From positions 2,903,824 through 2,967,823 of the forward strand of contig SSBO01000003.1 of NCBI GenBank assembly GCA_005281725.1: 64,000 nt of DNA, in the 5' to 3' direction. The position numbers were made by a program, and so were the translations under genes. The notes under the pieces are model-generated. The model did no database searches, was not told where the DNA came from, and saw only the letters and a program-made list of their open reading frames with translations. Positions 39,871 through 51,568 of this stretch are shown in pieces. Every line of letters begins with the position of its first letter. The stretch's first letter is position 1. The stretch is from Wuchereria bancrofti. Its lineage: Eukaryota > Nematoda > Chromadorea > Rhabditida > Onchocercidae.

Positions 39871-42540
39871 AATAACGGATAAATTAGCATTTTTCATTCA
39901 TTCAAGCTAGAAATTATTGAAATCAAACGAAAATATTAAATGTTGAATGATGGCGCATAGTATATTATTTGTTTTAAGTAAATAATATTTATACTTTTAT
40001 AGCACATAATGTTACATTTTTTCATATTTTTTTTTTCTTTTTTTCTTGTTTCGTTCTAAAATAAAGCAAAATTTTATTTAAACAAAACTTATAATTAGGA
40101 ACAAATTTATTTGAAAAACAGAAAAATTAAAAAAGAAGAGAAAAAAAATAAAGAAATATTTTGAAAAGGAAAAAAAATCATTTCAATATTTGGAAAATTT
40201 CTTTTCCTTTTTTTATTCAAAAAACTTTTCTTATTCAAAATTACTGTCTCAACAGACAAAAGCAAATGAAAAAACAAAAAAAAGTGAAGAAAAAAGATTT
40301 TTAGAGGAAGAAAAAGTGAAATGAAAAATGAAATATTAACTTTAGAATGAATTGAACCATTTTTCAAATTTTTTCCACTTTTCAATTTTCGAAAATTTTA
40401 TTAGTGAACTATTTTTATTTTCTCATGACTTGCTAAAATTTTTAATACTTTCTTATCTCTAATATGATATCAAGATAAATAATTAATGATATTTTGATAT
40501 GCTAAACTATAGCTAAGTAGTTTTGAAGTTTAAATTATTATAAGCCAATAGAATATGTTACAATTAAAGATGATCCAAATTGATTGGTAATTTAATAACA
40601 AATAATTTTGAAATAAAAAAAAATTAAATATTTGATATTATCAATCATTTGTTAAAAAAAATGTAATCATTTGCAGTGTGCAATTGTACTATCAAAGAGA
40701 AGAAATTTTAATTGAATATTTCAAGAGTGTTAAATAAATTTTAAATGTTTATTTGTTAATAATATAAATCTATTTTTCGATATCAAGAATTAGTTAAAAT
40801 GAAATTTTGCATTTGACAATTTACAAATTAACAAATACAAAAAGTTGAAATAAAAAGAAGAGTGGTATGAAATGGAACGGACAATTGTTGATTAGTTTGT
40901 TTTACCTTTCAAATGTACCTCTCTCTCTCTCTTTGTATATGTCATGTGACACGACAGCTATGCTCATTCCCTTTGACATTTCCTTTTTTTCTCTTTCTTT
41001 TTGACTTTTTTTGTGCTCCGAAAAATTAAAAAACGTGATGAAACGTAAGAAATTAGGAAAGGAACAATTAAAATTTTTCATTATCGATGTAACTGAAATC
41101 TTTGAAACTGAATGTAACATTTTAATAATTGATTAGTGGCACATATAATAAAAAAGTTTCAAAGTTTTATATTCAAATTTGCTTAAAATTCCATAAGGAA
41201 AATTAAAAACATAAGACTGAATTGCTTTCAGTCTTACTCTTTTCATTTCGCGTCATCATAATTTGATTATTGTCCGTTTTAGATAATAATACGAAATTAT
41301 CTAATATTGATATTTTGTTAATATCATTGTTAGAAAATCTCTTTTCCTTTTTTAATGCCTTAAATTTAAGAAATTTGAACTAATTTATAAGCTGAAAATT
41401 TTAAATTAATTAAAATCGTTTCAATCAAAATAGTCATTACTAAATTGGCTAATAATTTGTTAAATTTATTTGCCATCTGTTTCTATTTTATCGGTAATAA
41501 TCAATAAATTTATTTATTGATTGATTTATCTAAGAGGTCAATTATTGAAAACTTAAGGATTAATTTAAAGAAGATGAAATTGTTGGAAGGAATTCATGAT
41601 ATTCGAGCTCAATCAAGGAATTCCCACTGAAAAATGTTGTAATCAAAGAGATGGAGCAAAATGAAATTAAAATTAATAAGATGAAGAGAAGAGGAGAAAG
41701 TGAGAGAAATTTTAAAGTAAACGGAAATGATAAAGTAACGGATTGGTACGAGATCTGGGCTACTGCTGCAAATGGACGATAACGATGACCGTTTGAAATT
41801 AGAAAAGGCGATAAATTTTGTGAAGCGCCACAAACAATAATTTAATTTGAAATGGACATTTTCAGTTTGATGCTTTGAAACGATACACACAAAATTAGAT
41901 ATAATCTAAAATTAGCCTAAATTCCATCATTTTAATGAGAATTTTCTCATAAATAGTAAAATTACAATTTAAATTACATTTTTCTTCATAATATCTAATA
42001 ACTCAAAATTAGACTTTTAAGATACATATAAGCTTTTTTTTTCGTTTCTTTTTTTTTTTAAACAGTTTTTATTAAAAATATGAGCAAAAATTGTAAAGTT
42101 ATTTCTTGCAAATTCTTAAATTACTTTAAATTATTTTCGAAAATTTCAAAACATTGATAGAAAAAATAAGAGGAAAGAATTCAATAAATATTTAGTGAAT
42201 AAACTAGCTTGACATAAGCGCCTTATAGATCAGTGGTGAACAGATGTCCGTCCACCTACATTTACTTAAATCATGTAATTAACGCTTTGTCAAATCTAAA
42301 TAAGAAAAAATCATGTGATTTTTTTTTTTGTACAAATGTTTAATTTTCTTTTCATTCTTCCATCTTTCTACTGATTACTTAATTTAAGGTTGTATGAAAT
42401 GATCTGCTAATCAATGATACTGGTCACTCTAAGCTGGTCACTAAGCTGGCCATTAAAATAGATCATATACTTATATTCTTGCATTATTTCATCCATGAAG
42501 CAACTCTAACGTCTGTCGTTCAACGATCAAAATTACTTTT

Positions 42541-42594
42541 CAATTAAATTTCGTTCCAATACTTTTATTTAAGTATTGGAAAGAAATTTAATTG
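42541..42594. repeat. Near-perfect hairpin, 24-bp stem and 6-nt loop
   Basis: Arms 42541-42564 and 42571-42594 pair at 23 of 24 positions (only 42553 against 42582 mismatched), with the loop TTATTT. Such pairing is far beyond the short chance hairpins elsewhere in this A+T-rich DNA. It is short for a standard microRNA precursor. It could be a terminal structure of a transposon remnant or a structured RNA. Confidence 0.75.
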
Positions 42595-45531
42595 CAAACT
42601 GACTTCATCTTTCTTATTTTCTTTGCCTTATTTAATAGCATATAGCTAGCAGTTAATTAAGCCTTTTGCTATTTTCAAGAAAATGACCAATCTGAAACTT
42701 CACTAAATGATCATTTAGCAATTACTTCAAAAATTAGCCATTTAAAGGTATCAAAAAGAAATTCAGAAAAATATCAAGCAAAGTAATGTTACTAAAATCT
42801 GAAGACAACATAAAATTTAGAAGATTTTAATGATAATTCAAAAAAAAAAAATTTTTTCTTGGAAATTTTCTTTTTCTTTAGAAATTATCTGTAAAATATA
42901 ATTTCATTAATCATATCGTTAAATATTAAAGCATATAAAACTATCTAAAAGAATTGCTAATATCATTTATTGGATATAATAATTAAAATTAACATTCTAA
43001 TTCATTTCAGTTATAATTTAATGATTACTTGTAGTAAGTAATCATCATAACTTCTGAACATTCTGAACATTATAACGATAATTACTTCATCTGTAATACC
43101 ACGAATAATCATCGATGCATTTCACAGAGTAAAATGAAAATAGCATTTTTAAATCATTAAAATTTTCGTAATAGTAATTGGATAGGTATTATCTTTTCGA
43201 AAATTTTTACGATTTATTGTTGAAATTTCAAAAAAAGGCTAATAAAATTCTTTCCTTTTTTTTAAGGTAAATACCGCTTTGAGAAGTGAATTCCATCAAC
43301 CATCCAAACAACTATAATTTCATAATTTAGTAATAACAGTGCACACGGCGGCATATCTCTTCTATCTTCATGAATTCATTACTAATCAGAAATGCATTTT
43401 TGTTGATAACTGTCAAATGAACAATTGAATCAAAAGAAAAAGAAAGAAAAATCGCCGCTTCTTTAAATTTAAATCATAAAAATTGTTTAACGTGATTTCA
43501 AAAAATTGTTTACCATGCAGATTTCATAAATTACATTTGTTACGGATATTGATTTAAAAAAAAATTTCTAAAAGTTAAGGAAGAAAGTGAATCACTAAAA
43601 AGGAATTTAATTTGATTATAATTGAGAAATAGGAAATTATTCATTATATTTAATTTTTAAGCATGGAAAAATATTTTTTGAAAGTTATTAAAATTTCATT
43701 ATTACAAAAGATATCTTCAGTTTTCAGTATTTTTTTTATATTTTAGTTTTAAAATATTTAAAAATTTTTTTAAAGCGTAAAATATTAAATTTCATATTAA
43801 AATTTTGTTCAATTTCTGCACTAAAATTTAGTGAGAAATGATAACCAATAAATTCTTTCAAATTATCAGAAACAAAAATAATGAATGAAAGTAGCAATTT
43901 AATTAAGTGAAACTGAATTTTGTTTTTACAAATGACCTAATTATTAAGCCTAATTTAAACTTATCATATGGATTAAGATGATGAAAGAATTAGATTTCTA
44001 TGCGAAGTCTTATTTCAAGTTCAAATTGAAACTTTTCAAAAGATTAACTTTACTATGAAAAATTTAAATCTTAAAATATAATTACTGTTTCTGTCTTTTT
44101 TCTGATAAAAGTAATAAATTATTGGATGGAAATGACATTACATTCTCATTTACAATTAAATCATTGTTTTCAAATTGGATGAAGTTGAACTGTCTTGGCC
44201 AATAAATAAAAAAATAAACAAATAAATAAAACAAATGAATTAAAAAATATATTGAACAAAGGCAAAATGATTGACGCAACAACTAATGATAGAATGAAAA
44301 GGAAAGAAATGGAAAAATGAAATATTCAATCTGTCCGATTTGTTGTCGCATCTCTAAATAATGTCCCAACGAGACTAGAAGAAGTCAATTATAATCATTA
44401 AAGTAATTTTCCTGGCGCCAATAAAAACAGTTAATGTCATATGATTGATTTTACTATCTCTTTTATAATTTTATAATTGTTTCAATTTATTAAAATTTAT
44501 TTTGCAAAAAATAGATGGAAATTTTTGAAGTTTTCCAAAACAAATACTTTTTTGAAAGTAAAAAATCATCTTTTTTTGATTTAATTAATAATTTTTGCTT
44601 TGAATTATATATTATCAATGATTTTGAATGTATGAAAGATATAGATCAGTAGTAAAGGTTAACTTTATTTCATGATTAGTAATACATGAATTTTATTAGA
44701 AATATTTCTAATGAAATATAATAGTTACCTGAACAAATAATTACTATCGAAAGATGGTCAGAAGAGAAAGTTTAGATAAAGATCTCGAAGAAAAGTAATA
44801 TTCTCGAGAATGTTACCATATTGTTAACAGGTTGTTAACATACAATTGTTTCATTGTATAGTGTGAGAACAAATTTTATTTGGGGAATTACTTAGAAACC
44901 AAATTATTTTGAGAAATGAAAGATTTTTATCAATTTAAATTTTTGTAATTTAAAAATGAAATAAAAAATTTAGTGATAAATTATTTTTATGATGATTGTT
45001 TTTATCATATCTAAAGGTTAATATTATTATATGTTAAGTATTACTTTTGATTAACGATTGTTTGAATTTTTTAAAGGAAATTTTAGTTGTCATTACTGAA
45101 TTCAATATTTTCAAATCGTGTCTTTATTTGAGCTTTTTCAAACTGTTGTAAATTATATGCTGTGAAAATTTTCTAATAGTTTTAACTTTTTCCTGATAAT
45201 TTCATAAGATTTCATCAATCATTTTTAATTTCTAATCTTTTTAAAAATTTTTTATTTGAAGAAAAATAAATTTTATTTATATAGCACAATAACATAACAG
45301 TTGTCTATTGTCACTTCATTATGCACTCGTAATGGTCAACAGAATGAGAAAGAATGCAAGTTTAAAACAACAAAAAAAGAGAAAAAAAGAAAAGAAAAGA
45401 GAACCAAGAAAAAATTTTTATAATTTTTTGATTTTCAAATAAATTGCAATTATTTTGAATAGTAGATTTTTGTAAATGAAGCAAATTTCAATGCCAATAA
45501 CATTACATTACCGTACGCCAAAGATAAAAGT

Positions 45532-45573
45532 AGAGAGAAAGAAAGAAAGAGAAAGAGAGAGTAAGGGAGAGAG
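45532..45573. repeat. (GA)n/(GAAA)n repeat
   Basis: Purine tract of GA and GAAA units, the first of three GA tracts within 550 bp. Confidence 0.9.
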
Positions 45574-45702
45574 GTATATGAAAATTATTGTAGTAATATG
45601 CGTAACTGATAAATGAAATAGATTAGAATGATAGTAGAAGTTAGGGACAATTTGTGATGATCAAATGATGATCACTCGAATCATAACCATGACTCTATGA
45701 AT

Positions 45703-45734
45703 GAGAGAGAGAGAGAGAGGGAGAGAGAGAGAGA
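45703..45734. repeat. (GA)n microsatellite
   Basis: About fifteen GA units with one GGG interruption. Confidence 0.9.
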
Positions 45735-45879
45735 ATGAATGAAGAAGGTCATTGAGGTTGTAAAAAAGTTATTTCCATCGTATGGTCAGTTTATTAGGAT
45801 GTCAGGTGAAATGGCAGGTAGATAGATGGCAGATAGAGATTTAATATAGAACTTTCATTCATTATCGATCATAACTTTG

Positions 45880-45914
45880 ATAATAATAATGATGATGATA
45901 ATGATGATGACGAT
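45880..45914. repeat. (AAT)n/(GAT)n repeat
   Basis: AAT units pass into GAT units over about 35 bp. Confidence 0.85.
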
Positions 45915-46022
45915 ATTAACTAAAAGATAACATAACAACAGTAAGGGATAATAATAATAATAATGTCAGCAGTAATAATCAGGAAACTTTATGAATAGAA
46001 GAAACTTATAAAAAAGTTAATG

Positions 46023-46053
46023 AAAGAGAGAGAGAAAGAGAGAGAGAGAAAGG
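46023..46053. repeat. (GA)n microsatellite
   Basis: GA tract with a single GAAA interruption. Confidence 0.9.
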
Positions 46054-49000
46054 TAATTATTGGTTAAGAAAAGGAAAAGAAGTTACGGAGGAAAAGTATA
46101 TAATTGTTTCACGGATGGTAACCACCGGAAAGTTAATAGTGTAAAAGGATTTCCCTTCTCATTAACCTTTAACTTCACGCATCGATACACAAACAAATTA
46201 CCCTAAAAGAAGGACCAACTACTGTGTATTTACGGAAAAGGTTAACTTCTTCAAAAATTGATAAATATGTAACTTTTCGGCTAACAAAAAGTTTGCGACT
46301 AAAACGACTAACAACAACAAAAGAGAAAGAAGGCGGTATGATAATAGACTAAATAAATAGTAAAGTTTTTATGTTCTATCTATTAGAATATGAGGAACAA
46401 TTTCCGTTTCCGGAAAACTCTTTAGCTCCTATTTCATTAGCTATGCCTTTTTTTCTCAAAACTTTATGGATATTTGTTCCTTTTTTTAAATAGCGTTTAT
46501 TTTATATAAAATAAAATAAATAGTTAAGAAATAGAAATTAGAATACGAATAGCAAAAAGAACTGTTTTAGGCATTTTAACATTTGAGACACTTTTGAAAT
46601 GCTATGAACTGAAGATGAAAAATGGATTTCAAAATTTTTCGAGTGCTAAAAAAAATCAAAAACTGTTTGTTTCAAATAAATAATCTTTATTACAAGTGTT
46701 CAATTTTGACTAAATAGTTAAACACATTAAAAGATAATTAAAAAGAAAATAAGCAAAATTGAATTGATGTTTTTTTTTTAAAACATTTGTTGGTCAAAAT
46801 GAAAGAAACAAACACCAAGCACATAACGAATAATTAAAATTAAAATTATTAAATGAATAATAACTAGCTTAAAGATAGAATTTAAACCGAACTTTAAATG
46901 AGATAGAGTAAAATAACTGAGCAAGTTTGAAATTGAAGTTCAACAAGAAAGTAAATTTGTTAAATAACTAAGAATCTGAAAAGATTGTTCATCGATTTTA
47001 TTACTTTAAACCAGTTCTGTTACAGCAATGATATGACGATGGGTTCATTTTTTACTAAAAATCAAATTTTAACAAATTCATCAAGTTGTTATGTTAAATT
47101 CTTAATTAATTAATGTCTAAAAAATAAAATTCAAAAATGAGCTAATATTTAAACGTTGACGTTTAATAGCATTTGTTAAATTTCATTATTTCAATTCCAT
47201 TGTTTTTTTTTCCAGAAATTGACAATTTTTTACTGTTCAGAAACTTTATTTGTTAATTTAAGCTAAATTAGTTTACAAATTGTTGATTAAAAAATTTTTT
47301 TTTTCTGAATCCAACAATACTGCTATGTTATTAGTTTTGGAAAATTGCAGCAGACAAACCGTTAGAATCAAATTATTAAGTAGTATCGATTGAAATTTTA
47401 GAATAATAATATTTCATGATCGAATGAAAAGCTATAATTATAAAATGATTTATGTAAAAAATGGGAGGAAAGAAGAGGAGAGAAAGTGGTAATTAAATAT
47501 CAAATTATTGATATAGTTTGCTCTTCTATAATCACAAGAAATATTCAAATTATTAAGCAATCTATTGCATTTCATTTCTTTTACTAGCATTGAATTTAAA
47601 TGCTTGGATTAAAATTAGTTAAAATTAATTATTCAAATTTTTCCTACTCTCAAGCATTCAGATTTCAGTCAATCAATGAAGTATTTTAAAAAAGTGATAA
47701 ATTATAAAATTTATTTAGCACAATCTTTTTGTCATTTTAAATTTTTATCAAAATTTCAATATCGACCAATTATGGGGAAGACAACAACAAAAATACTTTT
47801 AATGTTTGCAAATTTTAAATTAAAAAAAAATTCAGTGTTTCCTGATGCAATAATAATTAAAAAGATTGTAATAAGTTGTGTAGGAATGCAATGTTCAGCA
47901 TATTTACATAATGTAATCAAAAATTTTCGCCTTTTTTAAATAATTCAATTTTACAACAAAATTAAGAATTTACTTCCAAATTTTTCTTGCTGTAACGCAC
48001 TCTAACTTTAATTTTATTATTTCAATTCTTCAGTTTTTAATTTTTGCTTATTTCTGCGTTTGATATATAAACAAGAATGGTTAATTAATGAAATAGTTAT
48101 TGGGTAGTTATCAGCGATATTCAAATAAATGCTATTGATCCCTACATTTTATTTTAATTTCATCTCTTCATTTCGTTCATTAAATTAAAACTTGAAAGTT
48201 TACTTACCTAATTTGGTACTTAATTGTTACTGTAATTCATATACTAAAAGTTTATCATAGTCATACTATTTATTGTAACTAATCATAGTTATTTATCAAG
48301 TATCTACTACTTATTTAAAGTTAATTCATGCAAACTTTATAAAAGCGAACTTACATTTAATTATATCTACATAAGTTATTCAATTAATTGAGTATACTTT
48401 TTTTGAAATTGAAATAAAACTTGATTAGTACAGTAGTGAAAATGTGAAAGAAAAGTAAAAATTTCAGGTCAAACAAGAATAAATAATAGAAAAGAGAATA
48501 ATAAAATATCAAAAATGACGGAATAATTTTTGGTAAATTTCAAAATTTTAGTGATTTTTTCTTTTTTTTTGTTAACATAAATTGTTGCCCTCGAAAACAT
48601 TTCATTTTTGCTATTAGCTTTATATATCTTACGTTGAATTGTTTTTCCAATCATTTTTATTTAAACTGTCATTGTCATATTTCATCTTAAACAATATACA
48701 TCTTCGTTGACATAAAGTAGTAATTAAGTAATTAAGTGAATGATTGAAGCATAGCACTTTTATGTTCAAACGTAATTTATTCTTAAAAGTTGCTAAATCA
48801 TTTCATACTGATAATCATACTGACAATTCATTTAACAGCTCCATCTCAATCTGTTTTGTTTATAATAATATTTTCACAGGTGGTAGATAATACCATATAA
48901 TATCATAAAGTATTTTTTTTAGTCAAAGTGATATATGATCACTTTTTGTTTTCTCTTTTTTCGGCATTCATTTCATTCAAAAGATATGATATCGCATTGA

Positions 49001-49702
49001 TCATCATCCTTCAATCATCACTACAATCGGTTTGTTGAAGAAAAGAGGACAATAAAAAGTGACCTTTAGATTACCGTAACCTTCGGAATCAAATGTTCTA
49101 TATGGATGAATAAATTATTTCATCAACAAAACTCCTTTAAGAATCACTTCAAATCAATTAATAAACCATATCATCTTTGTTTCGAAAGATTGAAAATTTG
49201 AAATTCAATTATGTTATGCGACATTAATTAATCATTACAACCCTTATATATTACAATATAAACATTACAATATCAGTTTTAATTGTTAAACCTAATTATA
49301 CTGATACCGCTAAATTCTTAATTAGCTAGCTAAATTATATAACACACATGCCATATCAACGCTACATTAAAATGAACATCAAGTTGCATTTTGACAAATT
49401 TTTATTGTTGAAATTAGACAATTTAAATTTGAAAGTGAAGAAAATGGAAAATAAACAGCCGATAATTGCAAACACTCATAACACAGGATCATTTTTTTTC
49501 GGGTATCACTGAATATTTTATTTAAAAGTCAGAACTACCATATTAATATCATTTCCCGAAATAGCTTAGTTTCATTGTAAGCTGATAATTTACAATGAGC
49601 TATCATAAGTGTTTATGACATTAGATGACAAAATGATAATTTTTTGAAACTTCAGTTCATGAAACGGTACGTGATACTCGGTTAATATGTTGGGAATTTC
49701 AT

Positions 49703-50070
49703 TCAATACCAGCCAAATTTTTCATCCTTAATCACTAAGTACTTCTTTGCATTGCAAATTCTTCTAATCAAATTCGTTCTGCAGTTACCTTCAAATCCCA
49801 GTGCATCCTTGGATAAGTAAAATGGAGAAAAAAAACGAAGTGAAAATTCGGATATGACCGTCCTCAATGATGATTGATGATCACAGTTAATGGGACCAAC
49901 GTAAAAACCAAACACACTGAAGACTGGTTGTCTCGCCGCAACAGATGTACTTCACCATATGCTTCGTGACAATTCCGTGTCACTCTTATCCATCTCAAAA
50001 AAAACACCGCTTCCCAGGAATATGCGGGGGAACTAGCTGTAATTATATGATTTCCACTTAAAATATTCAA
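49703..50070 (-). other. GC-richer island with overlapping minus-strand open frames: possible promoter or first exon of an unseen gene
   Basis: Between 49,750 and 50,045 the sequence is clearly less A+T-rich than its flanks, with two overlapping minus-strand frames (49864-50070 and 49703-49915) and no recognisable domain. A short start exon is possible: a T8GAG acceptor-like site precedes an ATG at about 50007 (MDKSDTELSRSIW), with a GTGAAG donor-like site after it. The island resembles the promoters upstream of lat-1 and ddx-19 in composition. Confidence 0.25.
49966..49983. promoter_or_regulatory. Inverted repeat GTGACA-n6-TGTCAC
   Basis: Perfect 6-bp arms around ATTCCG, inside the GC-richer island at 49.7-50.07 kb. 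The spacing would suit a dimeric DNA-binding protein. I cannot name the factor. Confidence 0.3.
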
Positions 50071-51262
50071 AAAATACTAATCAAATAGTTGTTCAAGTTT
50101 CTTCCATATTAAAATAAAATTTCGCTTTTTTTCTGTTAATTTTTAATCACCAAAAAATAGAATACTTCTCAAGTTTATCGAAAACACTGTAATGCGATAA
50201 AGTCTGAAAACAACAACAGTCATAAAATAACTGATTCATGTAAATGGAACAAAAATAGAATGAAACAAAACCAAAGCATTTTATCAACACAACAAAGAAA
50301 TGGTCAAGAAATTGATGGTAAAGATAAGAAATTTTGGAGGCATTTGTTTCCTGAAAAAAAAAAAAAAAAATAAAGTCACATGAAGAATCTGTTATAAGTC
50401 TATCTAACTGTTCCAATTGTCATCAGTTTGAAATTTTTTATTAGTTCATCCAGTAAGGATGAAAGTTATTGCATAGCTACAAAGCTTTTAAAAAAATTCC
50501 TGAAAATTCTTCATAAGAATTTCGCGATAACTTGATTTAGCATCTTTTTTTCCCTCTTTTCTCAATAACTGTTATGTTATCAAAAGAAAGAACTGTGAGC
50601 AGTTGGAAAGTTTAGGAAATGTTCACAGAATATCTATGCAAGCAAGTAAACACTGCAATTTGATACTTAGTTTAAAAAAAAGTAAGCGAACTAAATCATC
50701 AAAGAAATTAAACCCAATGATTACAGTGGCTAATAGTACAGTGAATTATTATTAACAGGAAAATGTACAGTTTTCATAACTTTCATAATTCAATAATTTC
50801 ACTCTTAAATTCCTTACACCAGCAATATCGGCCGATACCTACACGATACACCTTTGTAAATACTGCATGACATGAAGATGAAATATTGATAAACTGATGA
50901 AATAATCAAAATAAATCAGCGGAAAACAGGCACGAAAAATAGAAAACATTATTTAAAACCAATGAAGAACGAAAACTAAAATGAAATACAAAGAAAAATT
51001 TATGGATTCAGCAGACAACACATAAGGAATGTTGTTTCATTAATAGATGGAATATGATGAAAACTGACAAATCTCATAAGTTGAAACCTCACACTAATAC
51101 CATCAAATCCATGTAAAAGGCTTTCTCTTCTGTGTCTTAGAAGATCCACAACTTGAAATCTAGAATATCGTCAAAAACTTCCTAAGACAGAATAAGTTTC
51201 ACCCGAAATTATTGAAGTTTTGCCCGAAAAATGAGGACAGTTTAACTCACAACTTTTTTTCT
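50071..51262. other. Region downstream of ddx-19, no gene seen
   Basis: A+T-rich, with a 16-A run (50355-50370) and a perfect 12-bp palindrome TATCGGCCGATA at 50826-50837. The minus-strand frame at 50147-50416 is Phe/Cys-rich and unsupported. Confidence 0.4.
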
Positions 51263-51268
51263 TTTATT
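51263..51268 (-). terminator. ddx-19: Candidate poly(A) signal of ddx-19
   Basis: AATAAA on the minus strand, about 230 nt beyond the TGA at 51500-51498. It is the first canonical signal I find after the stop, so a short 3' UTR ending near 51,245 is likely. Confidence 0.4.
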
Positions 51269-51497
51269 ATTAAAAACGACGAAAAAATCAAATTTCACAT
51301 GATGTTTGCATGAAAATAAAATTTCCCCTCCTTATTTTCTTACTCAAAAACAGCAGTAAAATTAACTTGCAAACAAAAACCAATCATAAAAATAATTACA
51401 GAATATGACTTATAGAAATGATGAAGTGGTTAACTATGCATAACAATACAGAATCTAAAACTGCACTTCAGTGGCTTTAATCCAAAAACGCAAATAT

Positions 51498-51568
51498 TCA
51501 AAATTTATCCTTATCGATTGCTTCCAACTGATCCATATCACTCGCATCTAAGGATTCAATTGCCACAC
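51498..51568 (-). CDS. ddx-19: ddx-19 exon 17: C-terminus and stop
   Basis: 71 nt, acceptor ATTACAG. It encodes [22 protein letters not shown] and TGA. An upstream acceptor, TTTTGTAG, 14 nt away would break the reading frame, and only ATTACAG reproduces the DDX19 tail (IERLD...DEIEKI in human) without a gap. Confidence 0.9.

Larger units (their letters stand above)
31494..49700. other. Gene-poor A+T-rich region, right half
   Basis: No recognisable gene over about 18 kb. Contents: CT tract (36,381-36,430), ATT repeats (38,061-38,110 and 39,838-39,870), a minisatellite (38,562-38,745), a 54-bp hairpin (42,541-42,594), a GC-richer patch (41,739-41,840), and GA/GAT repeats (45,532-46,053). The open frames present are Phe/Ile/Lys/Asn-rich, as expected by chance in this composition. 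Confidence 0.5.

Noticed and set aside
40107..40385. Hydrophobic 92-codon minus-strand frame that could be taken for a membrane protein
   Set aside because: Phe/Leu/Ser-rich translation of poly-A tracts; no start context, splice or family evidence.
47676..47939. 87-codon plus-strand frame preceded by a TTTCAG site
   Set aside because: Composition and length fit chance at this base content; no family or second exon seen.
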